A stretch of DNA of 64,000 bases from Paralithodes platypus (GCA_032716605.1 CM064506.1:15821779-15885778); one strand, 5' to 3'. Shown: positions 43,005 through 54,394, counted from the first letter of the stretch. The notes: generated from the sequence alone by a model not told the origin. Made by a program: numbers and translations.

Positions 43005-44327
43005 TTATCCTGAACTACAGCTGGGCTAATGATGGTGGGGGATTGACTGGCGAGCAGGTGCTTGCTACTTATAAGGGGGGCAATGTCGCTTTGGTGGGGG
43101 TCACGCGTGAGGGGGGGATTAACGGCGCGTGTGGGAGGATCAGTGGGGCGTGGTGTGAGGGGGTTAGAAAACGGGAGTTGTTGGAGGGACTCCGGAGGGT
43201 TGGTGGGGGAAGCGTGAGATATAGAAGATGGGTTATTGTTGGAGGACTGATGTAAGGACATGTGGTGGTTAGAAGGAATTTGGGGAGCGTTGTCGGTGGC
43301 AGTGACGGTTTGTTTGGAGTTTATATGGATTTGGTGGTTTTGTTCGTCATGAGAGGGCGAGTCAAGTGTGGGGTTGTGAAGTTTTCTAGGGGTGTGAATT
43401 GTGTGGGGGTGGAAGGGAGCTACTGACGGAAAACTGTCACAAGGGGAATCGGGGTGGGGGTGGACTAGCTGGGCATTTCTGGGGGCATGGTGGGAACATG
43501 GTTGTGTCTCTCGGTCGGCACGCGTGAGGGGGGGATTAACGGCGCGTGCGGGTGGTTCAGAGTGGTGAGAGGTGAGCGAGTTTGAAAACGGAATTTGGGG
43601 GGGGGGGGACTGTGGAGGGTTGGTGGGGAAAAAGTTAGGTGTAGAACATGGGTTATTGGTGAAGGACTGGTGTATTGATGTGGTGTTGTTCACAGGACGA
43701 ATGTGGGGAACTTTTTTGGTGGCAGTCAAGGTCTGGTTAAAAGTGATGTGGGGCGGGTGGGTTTGTTTGTCATGAGAGGGTGAGTCAAGTGTGGGGTTGT
43801 GAATTTTTCTAGGGGTGTGAATTGTGTGTGTGGGGGGGGGGGGGGGGGGGGCGGGGGCAAGGGAGCTATTGACGGAAAATTGTCACAAGGGAATTGTTGT
43901 GGGTTGTGGGATAGCTGAACATTTCTGGGGGCATGGGGGAAATTTTGTTGGGTACATTGATCGGCATTTTTCCTGGAAACATGTGTACATAAACATTGGA
44001 TGGAATGATGGTTACATATATCAGAGTCTGTCCTGAAAACATGGGAGGATTTATCCGGGACAGCATGAAGAGAATGGAGGGAATTACCGAGAGGGAGTTG
44101 CTTGGACTTGTCTTCTTTCGTTTGTTGAGGCATTTGTTTACTGAATGGGGTGAGATTTGGAGGGGAGTCAGGGCAAGGGGAGGGTTTAGGGATCACCTTA
44201 GTGCTAGCTGCAATTTGGTAACTCTGACTCAGGGTTTGTTGAGGGGGAGGGTGTTTTTTTTTTTTTGGAATGGGTTTCTGCGTGATGGGTTTGTCAGAGG
44301 CTTTGGGTTGGAATTTTTTGAATGATA
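42971..44327 (-). CDS. E2 Pro/His/Ser-rich region between protease and RT, with a tandem module
   Basis: It covers frames 42971-43729 and 43726-44196. A module of about 140 residues occurs twice: HAPRNAQL or HAPRNVQL, DSFPSVAPFHPHTIHTPRKL, DSPSHDEQ, a KQTVTAT stretch, then PARAVNPPLT or PTRAVNPPLT. At DNA level the copies lie at about 43090-43500 and 43520-43930. E1 has one copy of the same module (3922-5601) although its Gag is strongly diverged. Upstream a Cys-containing piece reads CNHHSIQCLCTHVSRKNADQ, then CTQQ. G-runs (43826-43851) break the frame. A region this long between protease and RT is not standard for Gypsy elements. Function unknown. Confidence 0.5.
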
Positions 44328-44690
44328 TCAGTCGACCTGGGCCTGGAGTTTTTGAAGGAGGTCAAGTCCAAGGAAACCATCATAATGTTTACAGTTGGAG
44401 GAAAATACTGTGAATGTGTGATAACAACGAGCATGGGGGGCAGGAGTGGTTACTGATAGGGGTAAAGTGTCTCCTAGGAGATTTAAGTAAGTATCAGCAG
44501 CTGAGATTAGTTCTGTTTTGGTGTTTAACAAAGGGCCAAATAGTCGGTGATGTATTTCATAGTAAGATTTGAACAAACATGACTTGGCAGCTCCCGTGTC
44601 GATTAGCAAGCGGACAGGAATGTCCTTGATTTTGGCCAGGTAATAAATGGGGGCGGTGCGGTCAGTTATGGCGTCCCCCGCCGAGGCCAT
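44328..44690 (-). CDS. E2 aspartic protease (retropepsin-like)
   Basis: Reads DRTAPIYYLAKIKDIPVRLL, then IDTGAAKSCL (the catalytic DTGA motif) and HYDGFLGLDLLQKL (the conserved flap-distal GLDLL). The length of 120 codons suits a retropepsin domain that cleaves Gag-Pol. It starts 17 nt after the Gag stop in another frame, so it would be made by frameshifting or as part of a broken Gag-Pol. It is followed by the Pro-rich region. Confidence 0.85.
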   Translation of the reverse strand: MASAGDAITDRTAPIYYLAKIKDIPVRLLIDTGAAKSCLFKSYYEIHHRLFGPLLNTKTELISAADTYLNLLGDTLPLSVTTPAPHARCYHTFTVFSSNCKHYDGFLGLDLLQKLQAQVD

Positions 44691-44707
44691 CTTGGGCGGG
44701 GGGTACT

Positions 44708-45661
44708 TTAAAAATCCTGGGAATCGGTATCTACCTCCTCCAGGGTTTCCTCGGTATCCTCTGAGGTCATGTTAGGGGCTATTTCTCCCGTGTGTCTTTC
44801 TTCCATCTCTTCCTCTTGTCCCAACTCCTCTTCATTTACAAAAATGCGAGGAGTAAAGGGGCGAGGTTTGGCAGAGTCACGAATTTGATGGAAAGCACAC
44901 TGAGCATTACAGGCAGGGAAATCATAGGGGTTGATAATGACTAAGGTAGGGTTTTTACTTTGGTAGGTGTTGTAGTTCCTGTTCCGGTTGAAGATTCTGC
45001 GTGGCTGGGTAGGTTGGAACCGGGGTCTACTAGGTTGGGGCTTGCCGGAAGGGTAGGTGGGTCTGTTGTTGAAGGATGAGGCTGGGTAGGCATTCTTGGA
45101 GTTTTGGTGGTCGGGTTGCTGCGGGTGCGTGGGAAACTTCTTGATTGCAGCGATTTGGGTGGGTGCTTCTGTGCGCACGGCCAAAATACGTCGGATCGTG
45201 ATGAGATCTTTTTTGTATCCGACGAAATCGTTCACACGGAAATGGTCTTTTACTGCTGAGGGCAATATCGACACAAGGTTGACCAGAATTTGCTGTTCTT
45301 GTTGGATTATGGTCAACGTGGGGAAAGAAATTTTTATGTGTTGGGCAATCTTATTCACTGTGGCATCTAAATCGCCTTCGAATTTAGTGTCTTGGATACG
45401 AGTGTGGGCCACGAAAATGCCCAACGAAGGCTTAATGGCTTCTATCACTATTGGGAGAAATTCGTCCCAGGTGAGAGCAGGGTGCACTTGATAGGCAACC
45501 AGGGAAACGGCTTTTCCCAGGTGCGTTAATGTTACAGCTATTTTTTCTGCGTCCGTGGTATAAACTAGGTCAAGTACGGGTTTCACTATGTCCATGAATG
45601 TTTCGATCTCATAAGTTTCTCCATCATAATGTGGGATGGGAATGTGAGAACGGTGCGCCAT
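44708..45661 (-). CDS. E2 Gag
   Basis: Structural protein that packages element RNA. The start is the ATG at 45661-45659 (MAHRSHIPIPHYDG); the frame stays open upstream through the primer binding site into the LTR, but those codons are non-coding sequence. Matrix/capsid-like helices: TFMDIVKPVLDLVY, LGKAVSLVAYQVHPALTWDE, IAQHIKISFPTLTIIQQEQQ and LVNLVSILPSAVKDHF. A basic, Asn/Arg/Pro-rich segment (RPRFQPTQPRRIFNRNRNYN) takes the nucleocapsid place, with one C-x3-C-x2-H cluster (CNAQCAFH) instead of a full CCHC knuckle. The C-terminus is acidic (EEELGQEEEMEE). It is followed by protease after 17 nt. Confidence 0.8.
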   Translation of the reverse strand: MAHRSHIPIPHYDGETYEIETFMDIVKPVLDLVYTTDAEKIAVTLTHLGKAVSLVAYQVHPALTWDEFLPIVIEAIKPSLGIFVAHTRIQDTKFEGDLDATVNKIAQHIKISFPTLTIIQQEQQILVNLVSILPSAVKDHFRVNDFVGYKKDLITIRRILAVRTEAPTQIAAIKKFPTHPQQPDHQNSKNAYPASSFNNRPTYPSGKPQPSRPRFQPTQPRRIFNRNRNYNTYQSKNPTLVIINPYDFPACNAQCAFHQIRDSAKPRPFTPRIFVNEEELGQEEEMEERHTGEIAPNMTSEDTEETLEEVDTDSQDF

Positions 45662-45729
45662 GATGTTCTCGTGTTCTGGCTGTTCCAAACTTGCAATGTA
45701 ATGCAACCTTTTATCCGAATCAAGAACCA

Positions 45730-45741
45730 CCGCTGCCGCCA
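45730..45741 (-). promoter_or_regulatory. Probable primer binding site of E2
   Basis: The minus strand reads TGGCGGCAGCGG one base inside the LTR end, matching the E1 site except for one base. The tRNA could not be assigned. Confidence 0.5.
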
Positions 45742-46013
45742 ATGTTATGCCCTGTTTTTCTATAGGATTAACTTGGGTAATGTGGGTTCTATCTGACTGG
45801 GTATATAAGGCTGCATGCACAATACAAGGTATGAGGAATAGAGAATACAAAATAAACACACGGTAACACGACACACGATCACTTTTATTTAAGTAGATGA
45901 ATAAAGAGCATAGACAAATAGTAATTCTCGTACAAAACAAATAATAGAAGGGAACTGCTAGCATTAGCGGATCTGGATGAAGCCTAGTCTCCCACTTCCA
46001 ACGTTCAGGTATA

Positions 46014-47403
46014 CAGTAAACCCTCGCCATCTCGGACCTCTAGAAGTCGGAAACCCGTACTAGTCGGACTGGCTACGGCCTTTCGGACATGCACTTCGGT
46101 ATTTCGGACATTTCCGTCATCGTTCCGACAGTCTCTGACGTTGTGGGACTTTATATAAGTATTCGGAAAATGTCCGATATTATATTTTTCAATTCCATTG
46201 CATTAGAAATTCAAAGATTCAAAGATTACAAGAAGTCCAAATAAGACATAGTTATGTTAATGTATAAGGGAGTTACGTAGATGCATTAGAGAGATAGATA
46301 GATAGATAGAAAGAGAGAGTTACAGAGGGGGAGTGAGCGATAAACACGAACTAGTATGAGACGGACTTAATTGGTTCTGAAAAGACAAGATAGATAGAAA
46401 GAGTTGCAGAAGGGGAAGCGAGCGATAAACACGAACTATTATGAGATGGACTTAAATTGGTTCTGAAAAGACAAAGGAGACTTTTATATTGACTCTTTTT
46501 CATGTTATTATTTGTGTGCTAGAAGGATAATATTGTTTTCAATTCCATTGCATTAGAAATGATTCAAAGATTACAAAAAATCCAAATAAGACATAGTTAT
46601 GTTAATGTATAAGGGAGTTACGTAGATGCATTAGAGAGATAGATAGATAGAAAGAGAGAGTTACAGAGGGGGAGTGAGCGATAAACACGAACTAGTATGA
46701 GACGGACTTAATTGGTTCTGAAAAGACAAGATAGATAGAAAGAGTTGCAGAAGGGGAAGTGAGCGATAAACACGAACTATTATGAGATGGACTTAATTGG
46801 TTCTGAAAAGACAAAGGAGACTTTTATATTGACTCTTTTTCATGTTATTATTTGTGTGCTAGAAGGATAATATTGTTTTCAATTCCATCGCATTAGAAAT
46901 TTTTTGTAGATTACAAAAAGTCCAAATAAGACAGTTATGTTAATGTATAAGGGAGTTAGTTAGATGCATTAGAGAGATAAATAGATAGAGAGAGAGTGGT
47001 TAGGGGCGAGCGAGCGATAAAATACTAACAGACGGACTTATGTTTCTGAAAGACAAAGGAGACATTTTTATTTACTCTCTTTTTCATTTTATTATTTGTG
47101 TGTTAGAAGGGTAATATTGTTTTCAATTCCATCGTATTAGAATTGATTCATAGATTAAAAAAAGACCAAATAAGACATAGTTATATATATATATATATAT
47201 ATGTATAAGGGAGATAGATGCATTAAATAGATATAAAAAAAAAAAAAAAAAATCAATTTCTCTGGTGACGCGGACTTTCCTCTTCTAATTCGGAATTTTC
47301 CCTCTCTTAAGTCGGACATAAGTTGGACTTCGGACATCTCGGATTTTCGGTCATCTCGGACTGGGTCTCCCCCCAATTAGTCCGAGATAGCGAGGGTTTA
47401 CTG
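46014..47403. mobile_element. Tigger/pogo-type non-autonomous element (1390 bp) with internal tandem copies
   Basis: The ends are CAGTAAACCCTCGCCATCTC and, inverted, CAGTAAACCCTCGCTATCTC. TA is duplicated at 46012-46013 and 47404-47405, and the uninterrupted site GGTATACTCTTCTG is present in the left LTR at about 30265. Four tandem copies of a unit starting AATTCCATTGCATTAGAAAT or a variant lie at 46191, 46541, 46881 and about 47125. No transposase is encoded. Confidence 0.9.
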
Positions 47404-50089
47404 TACTCTTCTGATCACAGGTTTAGTTAGCAAGTTTTATTATACTGGAAGACCTCAATATATTTATGTATTCAATTTCACTGACTTGATCTCTTACTGG
47501 CTGGTCGCGTGCCCAAGTAGCAGCTCACAGTTAGGATTAGACACGCGTCTATTTTAGAACACGGGATCTCTAGTAACCTCATGGGGGTACTGATCTAAGG
47601 TTTATATTCTTATGGCAGAAATACGTAGAACACAAATCAGTGGGCGAACGTTAGATATCACTAGGGTTTTAATATCTGAATAAGGTAATTACGAGAGTCA
47701 ATGTCGCCTGTTAATTAATGAACACTGATACGCTTAGTACGTCCCAAATGGAATGGTTAGATATGAGTTACACTGGGCAAGGTTATAGCCACTTCATAGA
47801 AAGTTAATAAGTGAGTGTCAACTGGTACAATAACACTTAGTACTAGTAACATGAATCTTGAATAGTATTTGTAGGTCTGGTCCTGGTTATCTTGCTTCCG
47901 GTGATGTTGGGGGCTAACGACTGGTTCCTCGGCCGTCCAGGTGGTCCAAAATGTAGGAAGTTCTTAAGTCGGATCTCTTGACGATCGGTGCTGGCTACAC
48001 ACTTATATACCCACGAATTTGTGTGAAGGTTATAAGGTGCACGTTAGGACTTGTACATGGACAGCTCTTCTATTTAACTTCTGCCATGGAGTCTGCCGGC
48101 TCGGGAATCTCTCAACTCAGGAACAACACAAGGGCAGAGCTAGAGGTTAACTTCAGGCTAGTGACCACTGGTTGGTGTCTAACTTTCAACTGATTTGACT
48201 GGCGGCGGGAGCTAGGTTTATAGGCTCGGTTCTGGACCCTGTAGAGTCTAGACAATAGGGATCTCGAGTCTTATGGACTTATTTGAGCTCTCAATAGATA
48301 TGGGGATTGGGTAAGATGGTGATTACTGTTGTGGCACATGGCTATAGGAAGCCTTCAATTTGTGATATAACTGAGCCTTAGTAAAAGGTACTATTTTGGC
48401 TATACTGGAAGTATTTATGGAAGTGAGACTGGATCTACTTTGCGGGGAGGACAGCTGTGATAGGGGCGTCTCTCTTATATTGCTCAGTCTTTGTTCTATT
48501 GCATAGCTGAGGTGCTAATTTGACTATCCGAGTATGCAAAACAGGTGAATGGGTTATTGTGGGTATAGAGAAGTGAGTAAGGGGGTTAGACATGCATGGT
48601 TAGTTCATTGATAGGAAGAATTCCTAGGCTACCTGGCAATGACCCGGAAGCCAAAACAGGGGTCAGGTATACCTTCGCGAGGGTGGGGGTCTCCCTCCTC
48701 GGGTGGGTAAGAAGGGGTAGCCGGGCGCTCTCCCTCTGGGATGGTCGTCCGGCGGCTGTGGCTAGGGGCTTGCCATATCACCAGTGTTTGTAATAACCCT
48801 CTGTTTATGAGACAGATGTGGGTGTTCTTAATATCAAAACCGAAGGTGCCTTGGCTAGCTGGGTGTACTCGGTTGGCTGTTAATTGCATGGCTTGCTGGA
48901 TGTGGTGGAGACTGGTTGCTAACTCTGCCACATTTATCTGGAAGTATGGCAATAGAAATTAGTTACTGGTGAGGCGGCGAGCCTCGCACCGACGACCATG
49001 GGGTGCAGGGTTGTGAATGGGTTGTAAGAGAATAGATGGCATGCAAGGGGTTAGTAAAGTTCTAATGTTGTTCTGGCCTACTAAGTGAAGGTAGGCTGGA
49101 TAGGAGTATATATATAAAAGGTTGGAGAGCATTAGCAACGGAAAAATAAAAGATCTTCAAGAGGTATGAGAGAGAGGCTAGGTCGGACAAGAGTCGAGAA
49201 GCGCGGGTATCTTAATGAGAGGGGGGGGAAGCTCAGGGGCTACAGGGAAATTTGCCCCTAAGGTCCCTGGGCGTGGGGGTGGCATTAGGCTACAATTGAT
49301 ATTGGAGTTTGAAAAGACAGTGAAAGTACGTTAGTCAAATGCTACCGGGGGATGCAAATACGGGGTGGTATATGAGTCTGGAAAAGATAGAATCATGTGG
49401 ACTGTGGGGCGGTGGGGGAGAAGGAGGTTAACTGTAGGTGTGTGCGTGACTTGTGGATAAAGTAAGGAAAACATGGTGTATTATTTCTCGTACATACGAG
49501 GGGTTATGGACCTATTATTTGACACGCTTTTTTGTACGTCTAGGTGTCCCTGGGAACTGCGTTTTCTATGAAATATAGACCCAAGGAAAGCGGCAGTTCG
49601 TAGGGGTACTGCGTTATTGTTTCGAGGTACTATGATAGATACTGGTAACAAAGGTTATCTATACAATCTCTGGTTGGGGTAAGGATTACGTTACAGCATG
49701 GTGGCTAACATCTGTAGTCATGGCTGTCTAAGTCTTATGGGGGCAATGGTTCTATATCTTCGTGTACCCGTGGGTATCTTTAATTTCTTATGAGTTTGGA
49801 CATGTGGTTTCTTTTTTTACATCTACTTCTCGGATGTAAGAACATACATAGATATAGGGCTGTCGGATTGGTTGGCGTTGGCTCAACTCAGGGACAGGGC
49901 ATGGATGTTTTTAATATGAATGTATATTCTTGTTCATCATCGTGTAGGTAGAATCGGGCGGGTAAGAGGTGTAGGACACGAAGTAATATGGCGTAGTGTG
50001 GACTGTGGATACGAAGGAGGTAAGTGGAAGACGTATGACAATTGTGGAAAAGTAAATGAAAAACGGTGAACACAATGGCGGATAAAGAT

Positions 50090-50388
50090 ACTTAACCTAA
50101 GGATTGAATACATAGATTTTATGGGCGATGAGTCTTCAGAAACTTAGTCTGGCAAGACAAGATATGTTAGGGAATGTTAACATTAATACTTAAACTAAGG
50201 ATTAAATACATAGATTTTATGGGGCGATGGGTCTTCAGAAACTTAGTCTGGCAAGACAAGATATGTTAGGGAATGTTCATATTAATACTTAACCTAAGGA
50301 TTGAATACATAGATTTTATGGGGACGATGGGTCTTCAGAAACTTAGTCTGGCAAGACAAGGTATGTTAGGGTATGTTAATATGAATAT
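50090..50388. repeat. Three tandem 98-99-bp repeats, E2 right LTR
   Basis: Same array as 37842-38140, with the same order of variants, as expected for two LTRs of one insertion. Confidence 0.9.
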
Positions 50389-50798
50389 CTTAAACCTGGG
50401 GACAGCATGGGTGTATTAACTTCTAAGGTATATAACATCTACTTCTCGGATGTAAGAACATACATAGATATAATTATGGCTGTCTGATGTGTTGGCATTG
50501 GCTCAACGTAGGGACAGGGCATGGGTGTTTTTAATATGAATGTATATTCCTGTTCATCATCTTTGTAGTTAGAAGTGTAGGACACGAGGGGGTAGTGTAC
50601 GTGAGGTGTGGAAAATGGTCAGTTTAGAAGGGGTATGTAGGTGCGGCCTGGAGCTGCTTAGCCCTGCGGGCTTGGGCCTGTCTGAATTGGCTGGCTCGGT
50701 CAGCTGGTCCTTTCGTTCTGTGGACCTTTCTTTCGGGTGTTTCTGTGTGGTGTTCGCTCGTGGCTTCTGTGGTGGGCTTCTTGTTCTGGGGCATTTTA

Positions 50799-51039
50799 AA
50801 TATGAATAGTCATCACAATTTTTTACAAATTCAACTAGATCAACATAATATCGAAATGATGGATCAAATATTGATCTTGATATGTTAAGCCTGTTGTTTA
50901 TAAACATTGGAGCACATGGCCGCAGCCGCGGTGCAACTCCATTCGCGCCTAATCACGATTATATTTCGGTGTATTCTTACTTAAATTTATATCATTTGGG
51001 TTGATTAGGCTACACAATACAATATTACTAAGTAACAGT
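50799..51039. other. No feature recognised
   Basis: Right flank of E2. The minus-strand frame here (NNRLNISRSIFDPSFRYYVD) is not the missing N-terminus of the LINE endonuclease that flanks E2 on the left. Confidence 0.45.
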
Positions 51040-52480
51040 AGGATACTCTTACAGTTTCTTACAGTTTCTTACAGTAGATCCTCTGGAAAAAGGCAAACTA
51101 TGCCTGTGTATCCAGCTCAGTACCAGTACTTGCACTGCTGCGGTCGTTCACGGTGTTGGCGGCGGCGGTAGCAGACGCAACATTTTTACTATTCTGTATT
51201 TTTGTTTTATAATCAAACTTCAAATCTTGTCTTCCCCATGCTTTATCAAGATTACTTTCAAACTCCCTTATTGATTCGGAATCGACTACATACTGGGGCA
51301 GTGCGTTCTACTCATTTACCAGTCTATCACAAAATGAGTTCTTTGCCTTCTCAAGCCTATTTCTTTCTTTGTAAATTTTCTTAGAGTGTCCTCTCGTTCT
51401 TGTTCCCTCCCGCATCAAGAAGATACCTTCACACACATCCTCATCGTACTTTCCTGACACTATCTTAAAAGTCTCTATCATATCCCCTCTCTTTCTCCTA
51501 TATGCCAGTGTCGGAAGCCCCAGTGTCCTCAACCTCTGCTCATAGCCCGCGTTCTTCAACGTTGGTACCAGCTTGCTAGCTCTCCTCTGCACTTTCTCCA
51601 CTGCTTCTATATCCTTTACCATATATGGAGCCCACACCTGGTTCGCATATTCCAGGTGCGGCCTAACCAGCGCTGTATAGAGATTCCTGAAGATTTCTTC
51701 GTCAAGTGACACAAATGTCCTCCTTATCAGCCCTACAATTCTATTGGCTTTGTTTATCTTTTCCGCTAAATGTTCTGAGAAATTTAACTTATTGTCTATC
51801 ACTACTCCTATATCCTTTTCTGCACTCACTTCCTCCATCGCTTCATACATACTGTATCCTACCTTGTCTATCTTGCTGGTCCCAGTCCGCATGTACAGTA
51901 CTTGCATTTTTTTTTTGGAAGAAAAGGCATTAACCAATGCTCAGACCATCCCTTCATGCCCTCCACATCTCCTTGAAGCAAACCCATATCTTCCTTACTC
52001 CTCACTCTTCTATACAGTTTAGTGTCATCCTCATACAGGTATACCTCACTTCCATTAGTTATAACTTCAGGCAAGTCGTTGATAAATATAACGAATAGCA
52101 GTGGTCCCAACACAGATCCCTGAGGTACCCCACTTGTAATTTCCCTCCACCCCGAGCCTATTCCATTCACCAGTACCCTCTGTCTCCGATCTTTCAGGAA
52201 GGCTTCTATCCATTTCACACATTTCTCCCCTATATTATAGCTTCTAACTTTCTCTATTAACCTTTTATGTGGGACCTTATCGAAGACCTTCATAAAATCG
52301 CAATATACCACGTCTATTACATCACCATCTTCTAGAATTTGCATCCAATCATCTACCACCTTAATTAGCTGTAGTACCGTCGACCTCCCCGGCAAGCATC
52401 CGAACTGTCTCCCACTGAAAAGTTGGTTTGACTTCATATGATCCATTATTCCTTCTCTAATTACCGTTTCCATTAGTTAG
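51040..52480 (-). pseudogene. 5'-truncated CR1/Jockey-type LINE reverse transcriptase
   Basis: Frame 52473-51868: QLFSGRQFGCLPGRSTVLQL, VVYCDFMKVFDKVPHKRLIE (first catalytic Asp), SGVPQGSVLGPLLFVIFIND, and LYEDDTKLYR where YADD is usual, so the Ala is changed to Glu. A frame change falls in the T-run at 51908-51917. The second frame (51937-51308) gives KDIGVVIDNKLNFSEHLAEK, then RRASKLVPTLKNAGYEQRLR. It stops at a TAG (51308-51310) exactly where the family's WNxLP Trp should be; NALPQYVVDSESIREFESNL follows to a stop at 51098. The 3' tail repeats ACAGTTTCTT (about 51050-51075). Inactive. Confidence 0.85.
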
Positions 52481-53388
52481 ACGCATACTGTATATATAAA
52501 TATCATAACATTTGTGAAATATAGGTTCGACCGCGCAAAGCACCACGGCTGCGTGAGGGCCAGTAGGAACGTAGAGATATCGAGGGGGGGGGGCATCTAG
52601 CCTCATGACCTTGACCTTGTCGTCTTCCCAAGAGTCAAGTTCAGAAAACCAGTGTTCGTCACGGTAATTAATCTGTCACTCCTCAGAATTATTGAAATTT
52701 CTATGTATGCGAATATTTCTTGCTCTACTATTAAACAAATAAATATGTTGTATAATTTCACCTAATATGTAATGTCACAACACATCTTAAATTGTATATA
52801 TTCAAATTTATTGCCGATATGTTCTGTTGTCGATTATTCCAGTCCCTGACATACCTCATGATATTTGGTATATTACGCTATTTCGCTTTAATTTTGTCTG
52901 TATTTGCTTTGTAGTAATTATTCTGCAATGCATATTTACTTTCGTTCTTAAAAATAGTCAGGAAAGGTTGTCCATATAATGTATATATTTAAAAGTCTGG
53001 ATCGCCCCTTGTTCATTTTGTGCCACCCCAGTATAATGAGAGTGGGTTATCAGACTTTGGGGTAACAGAAAACGCAGCTTTGGACACCCTTCAGGGCATT
53101 TGGGTGTGAAATTTCCAGTCTATCGGAGATAATGATGGTAAAGGAAAATGCAGCTTAGGTGAGAATAAAAAGTATGAAAGAAGGGAATGTGGTTTGTTTA
53201 CTAGGAGAATAGCTTAGTGATGAGAAGGCATGTGCATATGTGTGTTGGAGAAAAATAGGTAAGAGTTTAGCTAGGTGATATGAGAGAGTTTTTACATACG
53301 TAAAAAGCCTGGCAAAACGTCATGTTATAGTTGGTTGTAATATTCGCTTTGCAGGATCGTGGAAAGGGTAAAGACATATATTTCAACA
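52481..53388. other. No gene recognised
   Basis: AT-rich sequence without a credible ORF. A G-run lies at 52583-52592. Confidence 0.45.
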
Positions 53389-54275
53389 TCATAATGGTAG
53401 GTATAGGAACCTTCTTAACCCGTCCAGCCCCGGCTAGTTTTGTAATGTTTGTTCACCAGAACCCGGCCGGTTTTCAAAAAATGGTTTTATTCCAGAAACA
53501 ATAGCGAATGGGTTAGGAATGAAGGAAAAACCACGAAAAACCACTCAAAAAGCTTAAAGAATGGTCCTACAGAGCCCCCGAAAACGTATTTTACAAGAGT
53601 AAAAAATTGAAGGCAATTACCCCCAAAAAACAGGTTATTGCGCGCTCGCGCGCACGCATGTGGACTTTGAGAGTTTTCAACCATTGGCACGGTTGCGTGG
53701 GATACGTACACAGTTCCCATACAAATCTGAGCCCTCTTGAGTGGCTACACCTGAGGTTACGGTCGGCGCAATTAGGGTGATGCACCAGGCGCGTCTCTGG
53801 GGCTGTGCGTTACATACATCGCCGACGCGTCAGGCGCGTCGCTGGGGCTGTACGGGTTAATATTAGTAATCTGGTGGCCTACTATGGCTTGGTAGGATAT
53901 GTTTCTTACATTGATCAGTAAACACATGCATATATTTAACATCATAATGGTAGGTGTAATAACCTTAATATTAATAATCTGGTGACCTACTAGGGTTGAT
54001 GCTAGTAGGTCGACATTAAGGTTTTATATCAAGATACGAAGGAAGATAATGTGATTTGTTTACTAGGAGGATAGTTTATGAATGATAAGACACGTAAATA
54101 TGTGTGTTGGAGAAAAATTAATAAAATAGTTTATCTGTGTGTAGGACATATGGTTCTTGCATAAGTAAAGACATATACAGTATATTTTAACATCATAACG
54201 GTAGGTATATGAACCTTCTTAATATTGGTAATCTGGTGACCTACTATGGCTTGTGTTAGTAGATCGAACAAGGTA
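53389..54275. repeat. Three related segments around a TTAATATTAGTAATCTGG core
   Basis: AACATCATAATGGTAGGT followed by ACCTT, TTAATATTAGTAATCTGG or a variant, and GACCTACTA occurs at 53389 (split by a MITE until 53857), 53939 and 54189. A longer flank with AGAAGGCATGTGCATATGTG or similar also repeats. It is a diverged tandem repeat of roughly 250-550 bp spacing. Confidence 0.6.
53419..53856. mobile_element. TTAA-type MITE (438 bp) with a visible empty site
   Basis: TTAA flanks at 53415-53418 and 53857-53860. The ends are CCCGTCCAGCCCC and, inverted, CCCGTACAGCCCC. The sister repeat at 54206 reads CCTTCTTAATATTGGTAATC without interruption, which is the unfilled site. An internal pair of GCGTC-CAGGCGCGTC-like copies lies near its right end (53786-53846). 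Confidence 0.9.
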
Positions 54276-54347
54276 GGGGAACAAGGAAAAATTCCGTCGT
54301 CATTGTGGCGACTCGGGCGTCCTTGGTGTCGCTATCGTGTTGGTTGT

Positions 54348-54394
54348 CTACAGTGCATTCATTCGACATATATCGACAGGCCCCGCCCGCTTCC
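54348..54394 (+). repeat. 47-bp inverted repeat, left arm
   Basis: Its perfect reverse complement lies at 61606-61652. It begins CTACAGTGCATTCATTCG and ends GCCCCGCCCGCTTCC. See the finding on this pair. Confidence 0.9.

Larger units (their letters stand above)
45743..50798 (-). mobile_element. Right (5') LTR of E2
   Basis: From TGTTATGCCC (45743) to GGGGCATTTTA (50798). It contains one Tigger-type insertion (46014-47403); without it the LTR is about 3.66 kb. It matches the left LTR over its whole length, including three 98-99-bp repeats. No matching target duplication is seen: the left flank is TTTTAC and the right flank AATATG. Confidence 0.85.

Noticed and set aside
45096..45491. 131-codon plus-strand ORF
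   Set aside because: Antisense to Gag of E2.
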